Shown: positions 1-8,136 of the stretch, piece by piece
Numbering within the stretch: position 1 is the first letter of the stretch
How the letters are laid out: each line of letters opens with the position of its first letter
The notes under the pieces: model-generated
The model's input: only the letters and a program-made list of their open reading frames with translations
What the model was told of the DNA's origin: nothing
Databases searched by the model: none
From: Bacteroidales bacterium
Lineage (GTDB): Bacteria; Bacteroidota; Bacteroidia; Bacteroidales; UBA3824
Direction of reading: 5' to 3'
NCBI GenBank assembly: GCA_017535325.1
Contig: JAFXUC010000030.1
Span: 1-46,298 of the forward strand
DNA: 46,298 bases
Translations under genes and position numbers: made by a program

Positions 1-273
1 GCAAAAAATACTATCGAAAATGATACAGTAAATATAGGAAATAATACTGAAAGATATATAGATAATAATTTAGATAGTGATAATTTTAATAATGAAGAAT
101 TAAGTTTTGATATCGAAATAAATGAAGATAATAATCTAAAGCCTAATCAAAAAGAAATATGTGATGATTCTTTTGAAGATAAAAATAAAGAAAATGAGAT
201 TTCAAGAGTTGAAGAATGTGATATAGAAAAGGAATATTTAAAAAATGAAACAAAATATGATATACAAGAATGG
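1..273 (+). other. Foreign-looking AT-rich segment with open reading frame (probable chimeric end)
   Basis: By hand count this stretch holds 57 G or C in 273 bases (about 21%), far below the rest of the window. Frame 1 is open from the first base to the stop at 316-318 and is dominated by Asn, Glu, Asp, Lys and Ile, like proteins of very AT-rich genomes (some protists, mollicutes or clostridia). Composition and codon use switch abruptly near 271-274, exactly where the peptidase gene on the other strand loses its family sequence. The simplest reading is an assembly or ligation chimera; a real insertion or transfer cannot be excluded. No product can be named. Confidence 0.75.
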
Positions 274-550
274 CATAACCTTCCGTCACAAGCACCGTCG
301 GACAGTCAAATCCCCTGAAACCGACGATAACACGCTGCTTGAAAGTGCCTTTTTGAGGATTTTTGTGGTCAATGTTTTGTGTAAAATAGATTACATATTT
401 TTCTTTAAAAACATTGGATTGAAGAATTTCTATGTCCGAAACTCCTTTCAGACTTTTCAGTTTCTGCAGGAATTCGGGTACTTCGGAATCCTGCGCAAAA
501 ACACCGCCACATAAAAGCGCGAAAATTAAAAGCGTTAAAATTTTTTTCAT
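272..550 (-). CDS. Secreted S37/PS-10-type tripeptidyl aminopeptidase, 3' truncated at the junction
   Basis: About 93 codons remain. The start at 550 is chosen because MKKILTLLIFALLCGGVFAQ is a clean signal peptide; an in-frame ATG at 580 lies upstream, but a TAnnTTTG promoter at 588-595 leaves a normal leader to 550. The mature part has the N-terminal block of the PS-10 (Peptidase_S37) family: an IDHKNP..GTFKQR stretch followed by PTVLVTEGY, which in the family leads into the catalytic alpha/beta-hydrolase domain. After GY the frame becomes low-complexity AT-rich sequence unlike a peptidase, so the catalytic domain is absent. The family removes N-terminal tripeptides outside the cytoplasm. 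Family assignment is from recalled motifs. Confidence 0.7.
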
Positions 551-565
551 TTCTACTTTATTTTT

Positions 566-573
566 TAAATTTG
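566..573 (+). promoter_or_regulatory. -7 element TAAATTTG for the GH5-like gene
   Basis: A perfect TAnnTTTG match placing transcription start near 580, about 28 nt before the ATG at 608. The -33 element is weak. Together with the mirrored element at 588-595 it forms an inverted repeat with a 14-nt spacer. Confidence 0.5.
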
Positions 574-587
574 AAACCACAAAATTA

Positions 588-595
588 CAAATTTA
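588..595 (-). promoter_or_regulatory. -7 element TAAATTTG for the truncated peptidase gene
   Basis: On the minus strand the sequence reads TAAATTTG, a perfect match to the Bacteroidota -7 consensus TAnnTTTG. It sits about 38 nt upstream of the start at 550. It mirrors the plus-strand element at 566-573. Confidence 0.55.
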
Positions 596-607
596 ACGTT
601 AATCAAA

Positions 608-3151
608 ATGAAAAAAATAGCACTTTTTTTTATATTGCTTTTTACTTTTTGCAGCGCAATGGCGCAAAACAGCAAAACTTTTCCTTTATACGTTGACAGT
701 CAGGGAGTTCTAAGGCGGACAAGTACGGGAAATGAGGTCTCTTATTGCGGGACTAACTATACTCTGCCGTTTGCGCACTCTTTCAGGGCTGCTGATTATT
801 TGGGCACCAACCGTTTTAAGGCGATTGACAATGACGTTTACCATTTTGCACGGCTCGGTTTCAACGCTTTCCGTCTCCATCTCTGGGACGTTGAAATTTC
901 TGACCATGACGGCAATCTCATTGAAAACGAGCATCTTAAAGTGTTGGATTATTTAGTCAAAAAACTTGAAGAAAGACATATTGACATAGTTTTTACTTTG
1001 CAGACCAATTTCGGTAACGGGTATCCCGAAAAAAACGAAAAAACCGACGGCTTTACTTATTTTTACGACAAATGCGCGGTTCATTCTGACCCACAGGCAG
1101 TTAAAGCGCAGGAAAACTACGTCATGCAACTTGCAAAGCATGTCAACAGTTTTACGGGAAAGAGTTATCTGTCAGACAGTTGCATTGTGGCTTTTGAAAT
1201 CAACAACGAGCCTTGCCATTCGGTGTCCGTAGAAGACACAAAAAACTACATAAACAGAATGATAAAAGCCTTGAAATCAACCGGTTATAACAAGCCGATT
1301 TTTTATAATGTCAGTCATAACAAGGAGTTTGTAAGCGCGTATTTTCAGACGGAAATCGACGGCGGAACTTATCAATGGTATCCGACGGGACTTGTTTCGG
1401 GCGGCGAACTCAGTTTCAATTATTTGCCATATATTGACGAATATAAAATTGATTTTCAAGATGTTGACGGTTTTAAAAACAAGGCGAAAATCATTTACGA
1501 ATTTGACCCCGGCGACATTCTTGACACGTATCTTTATCCGGCGGTAATCAGGAGTTTCCGTTCTGCGGGTTTTCAGTGGATAACGCATTTTGCTTACGAC
1601 GCAACATTTTTGGCGTGCTACAACACTGATTATCAGACACATTACATGAATTTGTTGTATTCTCCCGGCAAAGCCATCGGTCTGAAAATAGGATGCGAAG
1701 TCGCAAAAACAGTCCCGATGTACGCCAAAATTCAACCGTATCCAGACGACACCGTATTTTACAATACGACAGTCAGTTACAAAAGGAATCTCGCGGTTTT
1801 CAACAGCGGTGAAAAATTTTTCTACACCAACACCAACGAGATTGCCCCAAAAGACGAGAAAAAGTTGAAAGAGATTTGCGGGCTCGGAACGTCAAAACTT
1901 GTAAAATACGACGGCACAGGCGCGTATTTTCTTGACAAATTGGACAAAGGCGTCTGGCGTTTGGAAGTTTTGCCCGACCAGGTAATTGTAAATGACCCGT
2001 TTGAAAAAACGTCGCTGAAAAAGAAAGTCGGCGTTTTGGTCTCGGATTTCAGGAAAATGGAGTTTTTTTTGCAGGATTTGGGCGGAGATTTTTCTGTTGA
2101 AAAAATCACTGAAAACGCTGATTTTAAACAAAATAAGAATGAACTTTCGGTTTTGCCGGGCGTTTACATTCTGAAAAACCAAAAATCCAAAGCCAAAATT
2201 GACAAAAATTTTTGCTATAATAATATAAAGGTGTCGGAATTTTTTGCGCCTGAAACTAACGTTGATAAAATTTATTTGGTTCATACGCCTGAACCCTGCC
2301 ACGAAAAAGGCGGGCCTTTGGTGCTGAAAGCAAAAATTGTTTCCCCGCAAGTAATTGATTCAGTGGTAGTTTATCCAAGCGACATTTCTTTTTGGCGGGA
2401 CAACAACAAGTCAATAAAAATGCAAAAAACATCGTACTACGATTATGCGGTTACGATTCCCGAAAATTGGTATTATAAAGGTGTTTTCGGATATTATATT
2501 TTGGTGTATTCGGGCGGGAAATGCACGACTTATCCCTCTGAAAATCAAGCAAATCCTTTGGATTGGGACGCCGACGAAAAGGAATTTTTTTCAACACATA
2601 TAGAAGACAAAACCGATAACATAATTTTGATAGCCTCGGCCGCCGACGATGAAAAAGTTTTTGCAAAAATTTTTCCCGACTGGGGTAACACTCATGTTAC
2701 AAAATCTTCTAACATGCCGTTTTCGCAAAATTCGCTTTACATCTATTCCGAGCCGAAAGAAGAAATTATGTCGGTGATTTTCAAAGACATACGCGGCATT
2801 ATAAAAACCAGAGAAAACGGCATTAAAAACGTCAAAAAATTAAAACTGATGTTCCAGCCGCTTCAAGAGCCTCAGACTTTCAATATCGGTTTTACCGACT
2901 CGGACGGATTTACTTTCACAAAAGAGGTAAAAATTGAAAAAAATCAGGAGATTTTAGAGATTTTTTTAGAGGATTTACAGCAGTCGCCGACATACTTTTT
3001 GCACGGAATTTTTCCGAGTTTTTCAAAAAATGCGTTTTTTGCGCAGAAAAAAGCAAAATTTTCTGTTGAAAATTCCGAAATTTTTGAAATCATCACTCCC
3101 AAAAGTAAAGACAAATTGTCATTTGGCTTTATCGGAGCATGGTTGGAGTAA
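608..3151 (+). CDS. Secreted GH5-like glycoside hydrolase with long C-terminal beta-rich region
   Basis: An 847-residue protein with a signal peptide ending at AQ (residues 1-20), so exported. Residues about 25-410 look like a clan-A TIM-barrel hydrolase: FEINNEP places a Glu (E201) where GH5 enzymes have the acid/base, and IIYEFDPGD puts a second Glu (E298) in a position suitable for the nucleophile. The barrel is followed by about 430 residues of probable beta-sandwich modules of unknown role. Substrate cannot be read; beta-glucan or mannan are typical for the clan. No T9SS-type C-terminal domain is evident. It is divergently transcribed from the peptidase gene and preceded by TAAATTTG. GH5 is the best guess; another clan-A family is possible. 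Confidence 0.65.
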   Translation: MKKIALFFILLFTFCSAMAQNSKTFPLYVDSQGVLRRTSTGNEVSYCGTNYTLPFAHSFRAADYLGTNRFKAIDNDVYHFARLGFNAFRLHLWDVEISDHDGNLIENEHLKVLDYLVKKLEERHIDIVFTLQTNFGNGYPEKNEKTDGFTYFYDKCAVHSDPQAVKAQENYVMQLAKHVNSFTGKSYLSDSCIVAFEINNEPCHSVSVEDTKNYINRMIKALKSTGYNKPIFYNVSHNKEFVSAYFQTEIDGGTYQWYPTGLVSGGELSFNYLPYIDEYKIDFQDVDGFKNKAKIIYEFDPGDILDTYLYPAVIRSFRSAGFQWITHFAYDATFLACYNTDYQTHYMNLLYSPGKAIGLKIGCEVAKTVPMYAKIQPYPDDTVFYNTTVSYKRNLAVFNSGEKFFYTNTNEIAPKDEKKLKEICGLGTSKLVKYDGTGAYFLDKLDKGVWRLEVLPDQVIVNDPFEKTSLKKKVGVLVSDFRKMEFFLQDLGGDFSVEKITENADFKQNKNELSVLPGVYILKNQKSKAKIDKNFCYNNIKVSEFFAPETNVDKIYLVHTPEPCHEKGGPLVLKAKIVSPQVIDSVVVYPSDISFWRDNNKSIKMQKTSYYDYAVTIPENWYYKGVFGYYILVYSGGKCTTYPSENQANPLDWDADEKEFFSTHIEDKTDNIILIASAADDEKVFAKIFPDWGNTHVTKSSNMPFSQNSLYIYSEPKEEIMSVIFKDIRGIIKTRENGIKNVKKLKLMFQPLQEPQTFNIGFTDSDGFTFTKEVKIEKNQEILEIFLEDLQQSPTYFLHGIFPSFSKNAFFAQKKAKFSVENSEIFEIITPKSKDKLSFGFIGAWLE

Positions 3152-3230
3152 ACGTAAGTTATTGATAATCAACACCCGATTTTTAAAAGTGTTAAAAGTT
3201 GTAAAATCATAAAAAAAAGTTGCTCAAAAA

Positions 3231-3262
3231 TTTGCACGGATAAAAAAAATGTTGTTACTTTG
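3231..3262 (+). promoter_or_regulatory. Promoter of candidate small RNA 1 (TTTG-N20-TTACTTTG)
   Basis: TTTG at 3231-3234, a 20-nt spacer, then TTACTTTG at 3255-3262 (one mismatch to TAnnTTTG). Spacing matches other promoters in this window. Predicted start is near 3268-3270. No protein-coding frame follows, so the transcript would be non-coding. Confidence 0.55.
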
Positions 3263-3268
3263 CAGTGT

Positions 3269-3388
3269 AATAATTAAGGAACATTTGATGTGATTCAATT
3301 ATAAATGTTAAAATTTTTTGAGTTAATAGTTTGATTTTAGGTTGTTATTTGTATTTGGGGTGTTGTTGTGATAACAACACTCCTTTCT
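3269..3388 (+). ncRNA. Candidate small RNA 1
   Basis: Inferred transcript of about 115-120 nt between the promoter at 3231-3262 and the hairpin at 3357-3383. It has no convincing ORF. It could form a 7-bp stem (3280-3286 with 3303-3309), then a single-stranded U/G-rich stretch (3321-3356) that closely resembles the body of the second unit at 3491-3526, then the terminator-like hairpin. I do not recognise a known RNA family. It could be a trans-acting sRNA or a leader whose gene has been lost. Confidence 0.4.
3357..3388 (+). terminator. Hairpin ending candidate small RNA 1
   Basis: An 11-bp stem with one G-U pair: left arm 3357-3367 and right arm 3373-3383 around a 5-nt GTGAT loop, followed by TTTCTT. 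The U-tract is short, so termination is likely but not strong. The minus strand has no U-run, so it acts on plus-strand transcripts. Confidence 0.5.
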
Positions 3389-3457
3389 TAAAAAAAAAAG
3401 AAACAAAACAACAGAAACAAACAATAAAACTAAAATTTTGACGTTTTACATTTAAAA

Positions 3458-3488
3458 GTTGAAAAATATATTATTTTTCATAGTTTTG
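3458..3488 (+). promoter_or_regulatory. Promoter of candidate small RNA 2 (GTTG-N19-TAGTTTTG)
   Basis: GTTG at 3458-3461, a 19-nt spacer and a perfect TAnnTTTG match (TAGTTTTG, 3481-3488). Predicted start near 3494-3496, about 70 nt before the terminator at 3528-3563. Confidence 0.5.
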
Positions 3489-3494
3489 TTAGGT

Positions 3495-3563
3495 TAATTA
3501 GTTTGTTTTAGGTTAATTTTTGGTTTTAAAGAGAGTTCTTATTTTTAAGGGCTCTCTTTTTTT
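3495..3563 (+). ncRNA. Candidate small RNA 2
   Basis: Inferred transcript of about 70 nt from the promoter at 3458-3488 to the strong terminator at 3528-3563. Its body repeats the sequence of unit 1 (3321-3357) imperfectly, and TTAGGTTAAT occurs at 3489-3498 and 3508-3517. No ORF of note. The downstream gene (3591-4037) is on the other strand, so this is not an attenuator for it. Family unknown. Confidence 0.45.
3528..3563 (+). terminator. Intrinsic terminator of candidate small RNA 2
   Basis: A stem of about 14 bp with two G-U pairs (AAAGAGAGTTCTTA paired with TAAGGGCTCTCTTT) and a TTTT loop, followed by seven Ts on the plus strand. The minus strand has only three Ts after the stem, so it is directional. 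Confidence 0.75.
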
Positions 3564-3590
3564 ATGCAGGCACTCTCCTGCCGCCGAATT

Positions 3591-4037
3591 TTATGCTGAA
3601 ATTAATTCATTATATTTCGGAATTTCTTTTAAAAATTCATATTTCTTTGTATCTTTGTCAAGTTTTATACAGTAATGGGTCAAACCGTTGGTCAGCATCA
3701 AAAAACGCGCTTGTAGTTTTATATTATAACGCGCTATTTGACTGAATGTTGACTGGTTGATTTCTATGGCCGGGGCTTTACATTCAACTACCGCAACGAC
3801 ATCGCCCGAATTGGAAAAAACGGTTATGTCGGTGCGTTTTACGGTGTTGAAAAGCCTCAAAGCGGTCTCCGTTGACATCAAACTCTGCGGAAAGCCTTTT
3901 TCCTCGATAAGAAAACGGACAAAATGCTGTCTGACCCATTCCTCCGGCGTAAGACGGACGTATTTCTTACGGATAATGTCAAAGATTTCACCGTCTTTGA
4001 CCGAAAAATTATATGAAGGTAAATTTAACTGCTGCAT
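3591..4037 (-). CDS. Stand-alone HsdR N-terminal-type (HSDR_N_2) restriction nuclease-fold protein
   Basis: A 148-residue cytosolic protein resembling the N-terminal domain of type I restriction R subunits (HSDR_N_2). PD-(D/E)XK-type residues are visible: RTDITVF supplies the Asp and VVECKAP the E-x-K pair. No helicase domain follows, so it is an orphan domain, as is common in Bacteroidota; its role is unknown. The start at 4037 (MQQLNLPSYNF) is preferred over 4070 because a TAATTTTG -7 element lies at 4059-4066, giving a short leader that excludes the longer start. It is divergent from the AMP nucleosidase gene. Confidence 0.75.
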   Translation of the reverse strand: MQQLNLPSYNFSVKDGEIFDIIRKKYVRLTPEEWVRQHFVRFLIEEKGFPQSLMSTETALRLFNTVKRTDITVFSNSGDVVAVVECKAPAIEINQSTFSQIARYNIKLQARFLMLTNGLTHYCIKLDKDTKKYEFLKEIPKYNELISA

Positions 4038-4058
4038 AACGATTTTAACAAAGCGGCG

Positions 4059-4066
4059 CAAAATTA
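4059..4066 (-). promoter_or_regulatory. -7 element TAATTTTG for the HSDR_N gene
   Basis: Minus-strand TAATTTTG matches TAnnTTTG and implies a leader of about 15 nt before the start at 4037. It decides the start against the upstream in-frame ATG at 4070. The -33 element is unclear. Confidence 0.45.
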
Positions 4067-4087
4067 ACAAAAAAAATTGTAAAAACT

Positions 4088-4867
4088 ATGAGAACAAAAG
4101 AAGAAATTGTAAATAACTGGCTGCCAAGATACACAGGCAGAGAGTTGAAAGATTTTGACAAGCATATTCTGCTCACTAATTTTCAGAATTACTTGGAAAT
4201 GTTTTCCAAGGAGTTCAACGCGCCGATTGTCGGTCTTGACAAAAACATGCCCAACGTCTCGGCTGAGGGAATCACGCTCATAAACTTCGGAATGGGCAGC
4301 CCTAACGCGGCGACAATCATGGACCTCCTCTCGGCAATAGAACCCAAAGCCGTTCTCTTTCTCGGAAAATGCGGCGGATTGAAGAAAATCAATAAGTTGG
4401 GCGACATCATAATCCCGATTGCTGCAATCCGCGGCGAAGGTACTTCAAACGAATACTTACCGCCCGAAGTACCCGCTCTGCCGGCGTTTTCGCTTTTGAG
4501 GGCATCTTCCGCAATCGTCAGGGACTCAGGACACGACTACTGGACAGGAACGGTCTACACCACAAACCGCAGAGTTTGGGAGTGGGACGACGATTTCAAA
4601 AACTACCTCAGAAAAATCCGTACAATGGGCGTTGACATGGAAACGGCGACACTTTTTACCGTCGCTTTCAAAAATTCGATACCTTGCGGCGCACTGCTTT
4701 TGGTCTCTGACCAGCCGATGATTTCTTCGGGCGTCAAGACAAGGGAAAGCGACAACGCCGTTACAAAAAATTTCGTACAGGACCATCTCCACATCGGAAT
4801 AAAATCCTTGCAGGAAATTATCAACAACGGTATGAGTGTTAAGCATTTAAGATTTGACGAGGAATAA
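4088..4867 (+). CDS. amn: AMP nucleosidase
   Basis: A 259-residue protein of the purine nucleoside phosphorylase fold, matching the short Bacteroidota form of AMP nucleosidase, which hydrolyses AMP to adenine and ribose 5-phosphate. Visible blocks are INFGMGSPNAAT, LFLGKCGGLK (phosphate/ribose loop) and GVDMETATLF, where M184-E185 are the ribose-binding residues typical of the fold; LLVSDQP carries the base-binding Asp. The stop codon shares one base with the holA start, implying translational coupling. It cannot be fully separated from other nucleoside phosphorylases by eye, but GKCGGLK and the length favour AMN. Confidence 0.88.
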   Translation: MRTKEEIVNNWLPRYTGRELKDFDKHILLTNFQNYLEMFSKEFNAPIVGLDKNMPNVSAEGITLINFGMGSPNAATIMDLLSAIEPKAVLFLGKCGGLKKINKLGDIIIPIAAIRGEGTSNEYLPPEVPALPAFSLLRASSAIVRDSGHDYWTGTVYTTNRRVWEWDDDFKNYLRKIRTMGVDMETATLFTVAFKNSIPCGALLLVSDQPMISSGVKTRESDNAVTKNFVQDHLHIGIKSLQEIINNGMSVKHLRFDEE

Positions 4868-5880
4868 TGGCAAAATTAGCGGCGACTTTTGAGGGCATAA
4901 TGTCGGACTTAAAAGCAAAAAAATATCTTCCGGTTTACTTTTTGCAAGGCGACGAACCCTATTTCATAGACAAAATTGCGTCTTACATCGAAGATAATGT
5001 CCTGAACGAAACGGAGAAAATCTTCAATCAGTCAGTAGTTTACGGCAAAGATGTTGACGTACGGAGCGTTGACGCTTTGGCAAAAAGTTTTCCCGCGATG
5101 GCGCAAAACAGGGTTGTCATCGTAAAAGAGGCTCAGGATTTGAAAAAAATCGAAGACCTCGTTTTTTACGCCGAAAAACCGCTGAAATCAACGCTGCTCG
5201 TAATTTGTTACAAATACAAAAAACTCGACTCCCGCAAAAAAATCTGCGCCGCAATCGAGAAAAACGGCGTGCTGTTTACCTCGGCAAAACTTTACGAAAA
5301 CAAAATCCCCGCGTGGATAGACTCTTACGTCAAAAGCGCGGGCTTTACTTGCGACGAAAAAGTCAAAAACCTTTTGACGGAATATCTCGGAACGGATTTG
5401 TCGAAAATCGCAAACGAGATTGACAAACTTTTTATCACAAAACAACAAGGCTCCGCAATAACGCTTGACGATGTTCAAAACAACATCGGAATCAGCAAGG
5501 ATTACAACAATTTTGAACTTCAAAACGTTATCGGCAGGGGCGACGTCGCAAAGGCGGCAAGAATCGTAGACCATTTTGCAAAAAACCAAAAAGACAACCC
5601 GCTTGTTCTGACAATAACCTCGCTTTACGGATTTTTTTCAAAAATGCTTGTCTATTGGCAGTACAAAAGTCAGGGCGCGCAAAAGCAGGCGGCGATGATG
5701 GGTTGCAGTCCGTTTTTTTTGAAGGATTACGACACCGCGTCAAGACGGCTCAGCCTTCAAAAAGTTGTCAAATGTATCTCATTATTAAGGGAATACGATT
5801 TGAAAAGCAAGGGCGTCAACAATGTTTCGACAGATGCCGGAGGCCTGCTCGAAGAACTGATTTTTAAAATTATGCATTAA
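4867..5880 (+). CDS. holA: DNA polymerase III subunit delta
   Basis: A 337-residue protein of normal HolA length. The N-terminus LPVYFLQGDEPYFID is the hallmark opening of the delta subunit, followed by an AAA+-like domain (to about residue 200; NEIDKLFIT is typical), then the helical collar domain that joins the clamp-loader pentamer (about 210-337). It opens the beta clamp during replication. It starts inside the amn stop codon (TAATG), so the two genes form a coupled pair. No terminator is obvious after the stop at 5880. Confidence 0.9.
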   Translation: MAKLAATFEGIMSDLKAKKYLPVYFLQGDEPYFIDKIASYIEDNVLNETEKIFNQSVVYGKDVDVRSVDALAKSFPAMAQNRVVIVKEAQDLKKIEDLVFYAEKPLKSTLLVICYKYKKLDSRKKICAAIEKNGVLFTSAKLYENKIPAWIDSYVKSAGFTCDEKVKNLLTEYLGTDLSKIANEIDKLFITKQQGSAITLDDVQNNIGISKDYNNFELQNVIGRGDVAKAARIVDHFAKNQKDNPLVLTITSLYGFFSKMLVYWQYKSQGAQKQAAMMGCSPFFLKDYDTASRRLSLQKVVKCISLLREYDLKSKGVNNVSTDAGGLLEELIFKIMH

Positions 5881-5994
5881 TTTTTTGCAAAAAAATTTGG
5901 ATTTGGCGTATTTGTTGCTTAATTTTAAGCAGAATTTGTTTCATGCAAATTTAGTTAAGTAACTGATAATTAAAATTTTAACAAAAATATAGAG

Positions 5995-8136
5995 ATGAAA
6001 TCACGCTTTCATTTTACCGTAAAACTAAAACTAATAGTAGGATTCTCAGTTTTGGGAATACTGCTTTTCGTTATGTTCAAGACTTTGAGCGATGCGCAGG
6101 AAGGCAACGCCGACAAACTCTCTGAAAATATCGATTTGAATTATCCGTCAATGCTTTACACGGAAAAATTGAAGGATTTGATTCAAGAATCGCAGTTTTT
6201 GGTAACAAAATGGACACTCAAAGGCGACGTTCATGACACGAAACTTTTGAACGAAATAGAGTCGTGCCACGGCGAACTCTACGATTCTTTGCGCTCAAAA
6301 ATCGTAGGCTTTGTTGACAAAGACCGCTGGAGCGACAAAAACAAGGATTTGTATTTCAAACTCACGGCTACTGTTGACACGCTGTTTTCGCTTCAAGGCG
6401 ACGTGCTTGACAACCTGAGCAACGAAGAAAAATTTGCCGATGCCACAAATTATTCCTTCACGAAATTCAACCTGCTTGAAGGCGAACTCTCAAACTGTTA
6501 CAAAAGGTCTTTCAGAATGGCGACACAACTCTCAAACCAGTTTTTGAACGCTTCAAGAAACATCCTCGAAGAGACTGACTATCATTTGGACGAGGCGCAC
6601 TACACGTTGCAATACAGCGTGTTGGCGTTTTTCGGACTGATGATTATAATTGCCTTTATACTTGGACATTCGCTCGTAACGCCGGTCAACTACGTAAAAG
6701 ACAAAATCGTTGAAATGGCAAAAGGTTCGTTGCCGGAGGTTACGCCGCTGAAAAACAACGACGAAATCGGTGAAATGTCAGAGGCTCTTAAAACTCTGGT
6801 TTCCAATCTTAAAGAGACTTCACAGTTTGCAATCAACATCGGTGAGGGCGACTTTTCAACGGCTTTCAAACCGCAGAGCAAACAGGACGTGCTTGCAAAC
6901 TCACTGCTTGTCATGCGCGACAACCTCATCAAAGCCGACAAAGACGCAGAGCAGCGAAAGATAGAAAACTCGCAACGCAACTGGGCTTCACAAGGTTTGG
7001 CTGAGTTCAACGAAGTGTTAAGAAACGCCGGCGACGATATGCAGGTGCTTTCTAACCGCGTCATCGAAAAACTCGTCAGATTTCTTGACGCAAACATGGG
7101 CGGAATATACATTGTGGACGATTCAGACGAAAACGACATTCACCTCGAACTTACCGCTTTCTACGCCTACGACCGTCTGAAATACGTAAAACAAAGAATC
7201 GAAATCGGCGAAAACCTTGTAGGTCAGTGTTTCAGGGAAAACGAAACGGTTTACTTGACTGACTTGCCAAAAGGTTACGTACACATAAGCAGCGGTCTCG
7301 GCGAGGCTGACCCGACGTGCCTTGTTATCGTGCCGCTGAAAGTCAACGCCGAAACTTACGGTATTGTAGAACTTGCATCGTTCCAAGTAATTGAGAAATA
7401 CCAAGTTGAATTTATCGAGAAAATCGGTGAAACGATTGCGGCTTCTATCGCAAACGTTAAAATCAATATGAACACTCAGAAACTTCTTGAAGAGTCGCAC
7501 CAAAAATCAGAGCGTCTGGCTCAGCAGGAGGCGGAAGTGCATAAAAACATCGAAACCCTCAAATCTCAAATCGAAAGCCTTCAAGACCAGAACAAGCGCG
7601 AAACGATTAAGTATCAGAAACTTCACGACGATTTTGAGAATCAGGCGGAAACCAATTCGTCGGTTATTCAAAAACTCAACGAAAAGAACGAACAACTCAA
7701 AAACGATTATATGAAGCACCAGTTCATTTTGAACAATTCGGCGGGATATTACGAACTCGACCCGCAGGGTTTCTTCGTTTTGATGAACAACAGGCTTTTG
7801 AACTCTATTGACATGCCGATCAACGAAATAGAAAACCACGACATACGCTCGTTTATGACGGGTCAGGACGTGGAAAACTTCAATGCTATACTCGGCAAAC
7901 TCTCGGAAGGACTTATCCACACAGGCACTACAAAATACGTTTTTGACGGCAAAACAGTCTATTTGCACGAGACTTTCACACCGTTTAGAGACGAATACAA
8001 CGTCCTGATAAAAATCTGCGTAATCGCCCAAAACATCACGCAAAACGTCAACCGTACCGCCGAATTGGAACGTCAGGTCAACGACCTGAAAGCCGACAAC
8101 GAAATCTTAAACGCAAGAATTTTGGGATTGCAATAA
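5995..8136 (+). CDS. Membrane sensor with HAMP, GAF, coiled-coil and PAS domains but no output domain
   Basis: A 713-residue inner-membrane protein. TM1 (about 11-29) and TM2 (about 207-227) bracket a helical extracytoplasmic sensor of about 175 residues. HAMP follows (about 228-280, with the NNDEIGEMSEAL motif), then a second helical segment, a GAF domain (about 340-490), a long coiled coil (about 490-575) and a PAS domain (about 575-690). No histidine kinase, diguanylate cyclase, methyl-accepting or phosphatase domain is present, so it must pass its signal by protein contact. Two SpoIIE phosphatases lie downstream and are plausible partners. It converges on the small gene at 8137-8355; the hairpin at 8163-8199 could also end its transcript. 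Ligand unknown. Confidence 0.8.
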   Translation: MKSRFHFTVKLKLIVGFSVLGILLFVMFKTLSDAQEGNADKLSENIDLNYPSMLYTEKLKDLIQESQFLVTKWTLKGDVHDTKLLNEIESCHGELYDSLRSKIVGFVDKDRWSDKNKDLYFKLTATVDTLFSLQGDVLDNLSNEEKFADATNYSFTKFNLLEGELSNCYKRSFRMATQLSNQFLNASRNILEETDYHLDEAHYTLQYSVLAFFGLMIIIAFILGHSLVTPVNYVKDKIVEMAKGSLPEVTPLKNNDEIGEMSEALKTLVSNLKETSQFAINIGEGDFSTAFKPQSKQDVLANSLLVMRDNLIKADKDAEQRKIENSQRNWASQGLAEFNEVLRNAGDDMQVLSNRVIEKLVRFLDANMGGIYIVDDSDENDIHLELTAFYAYDRLKYVKQRIEIGENLVGQCFRENETVYLTDLPKGYVHISSGLGEADPTCLVIVPLKVNAETYGIVELASFQVIEKYQVEFIEKIGETIAASIANVKINMNTQKLLEESHQKSERLAQQEAEVHKNIETLKSQIESLQDQNKRETIKYQKLHDDFENQAETNSSVIQKLNEKNEQLKNDYMKHQFILNNSAGYYELDPQGFFVLMNNRLLNSIDMPINEIENHDIRSFMTGQDVENFNAILGKLSEGLIHTGTTKYVFDGKTVYLHETFTPFRDEYNVLIKICVIAQNITQNVNRTAELERQVNDLKADNEILNARILGLQ

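Noticed and set aside
3357..3563. CRISPR-like array because of repeated TTAGGTTAAT and hairpins
   Set aside because: Only two imperfect copies with unequal spacing, no spacers and no cas genes; better explained as duplicated small RNA units.
3757..4116. A 119-codon plus-strand frame upstream of amn
   Set aside because: It is antisense to the HSDR_N gene and overlaps the amn start; no coding features.
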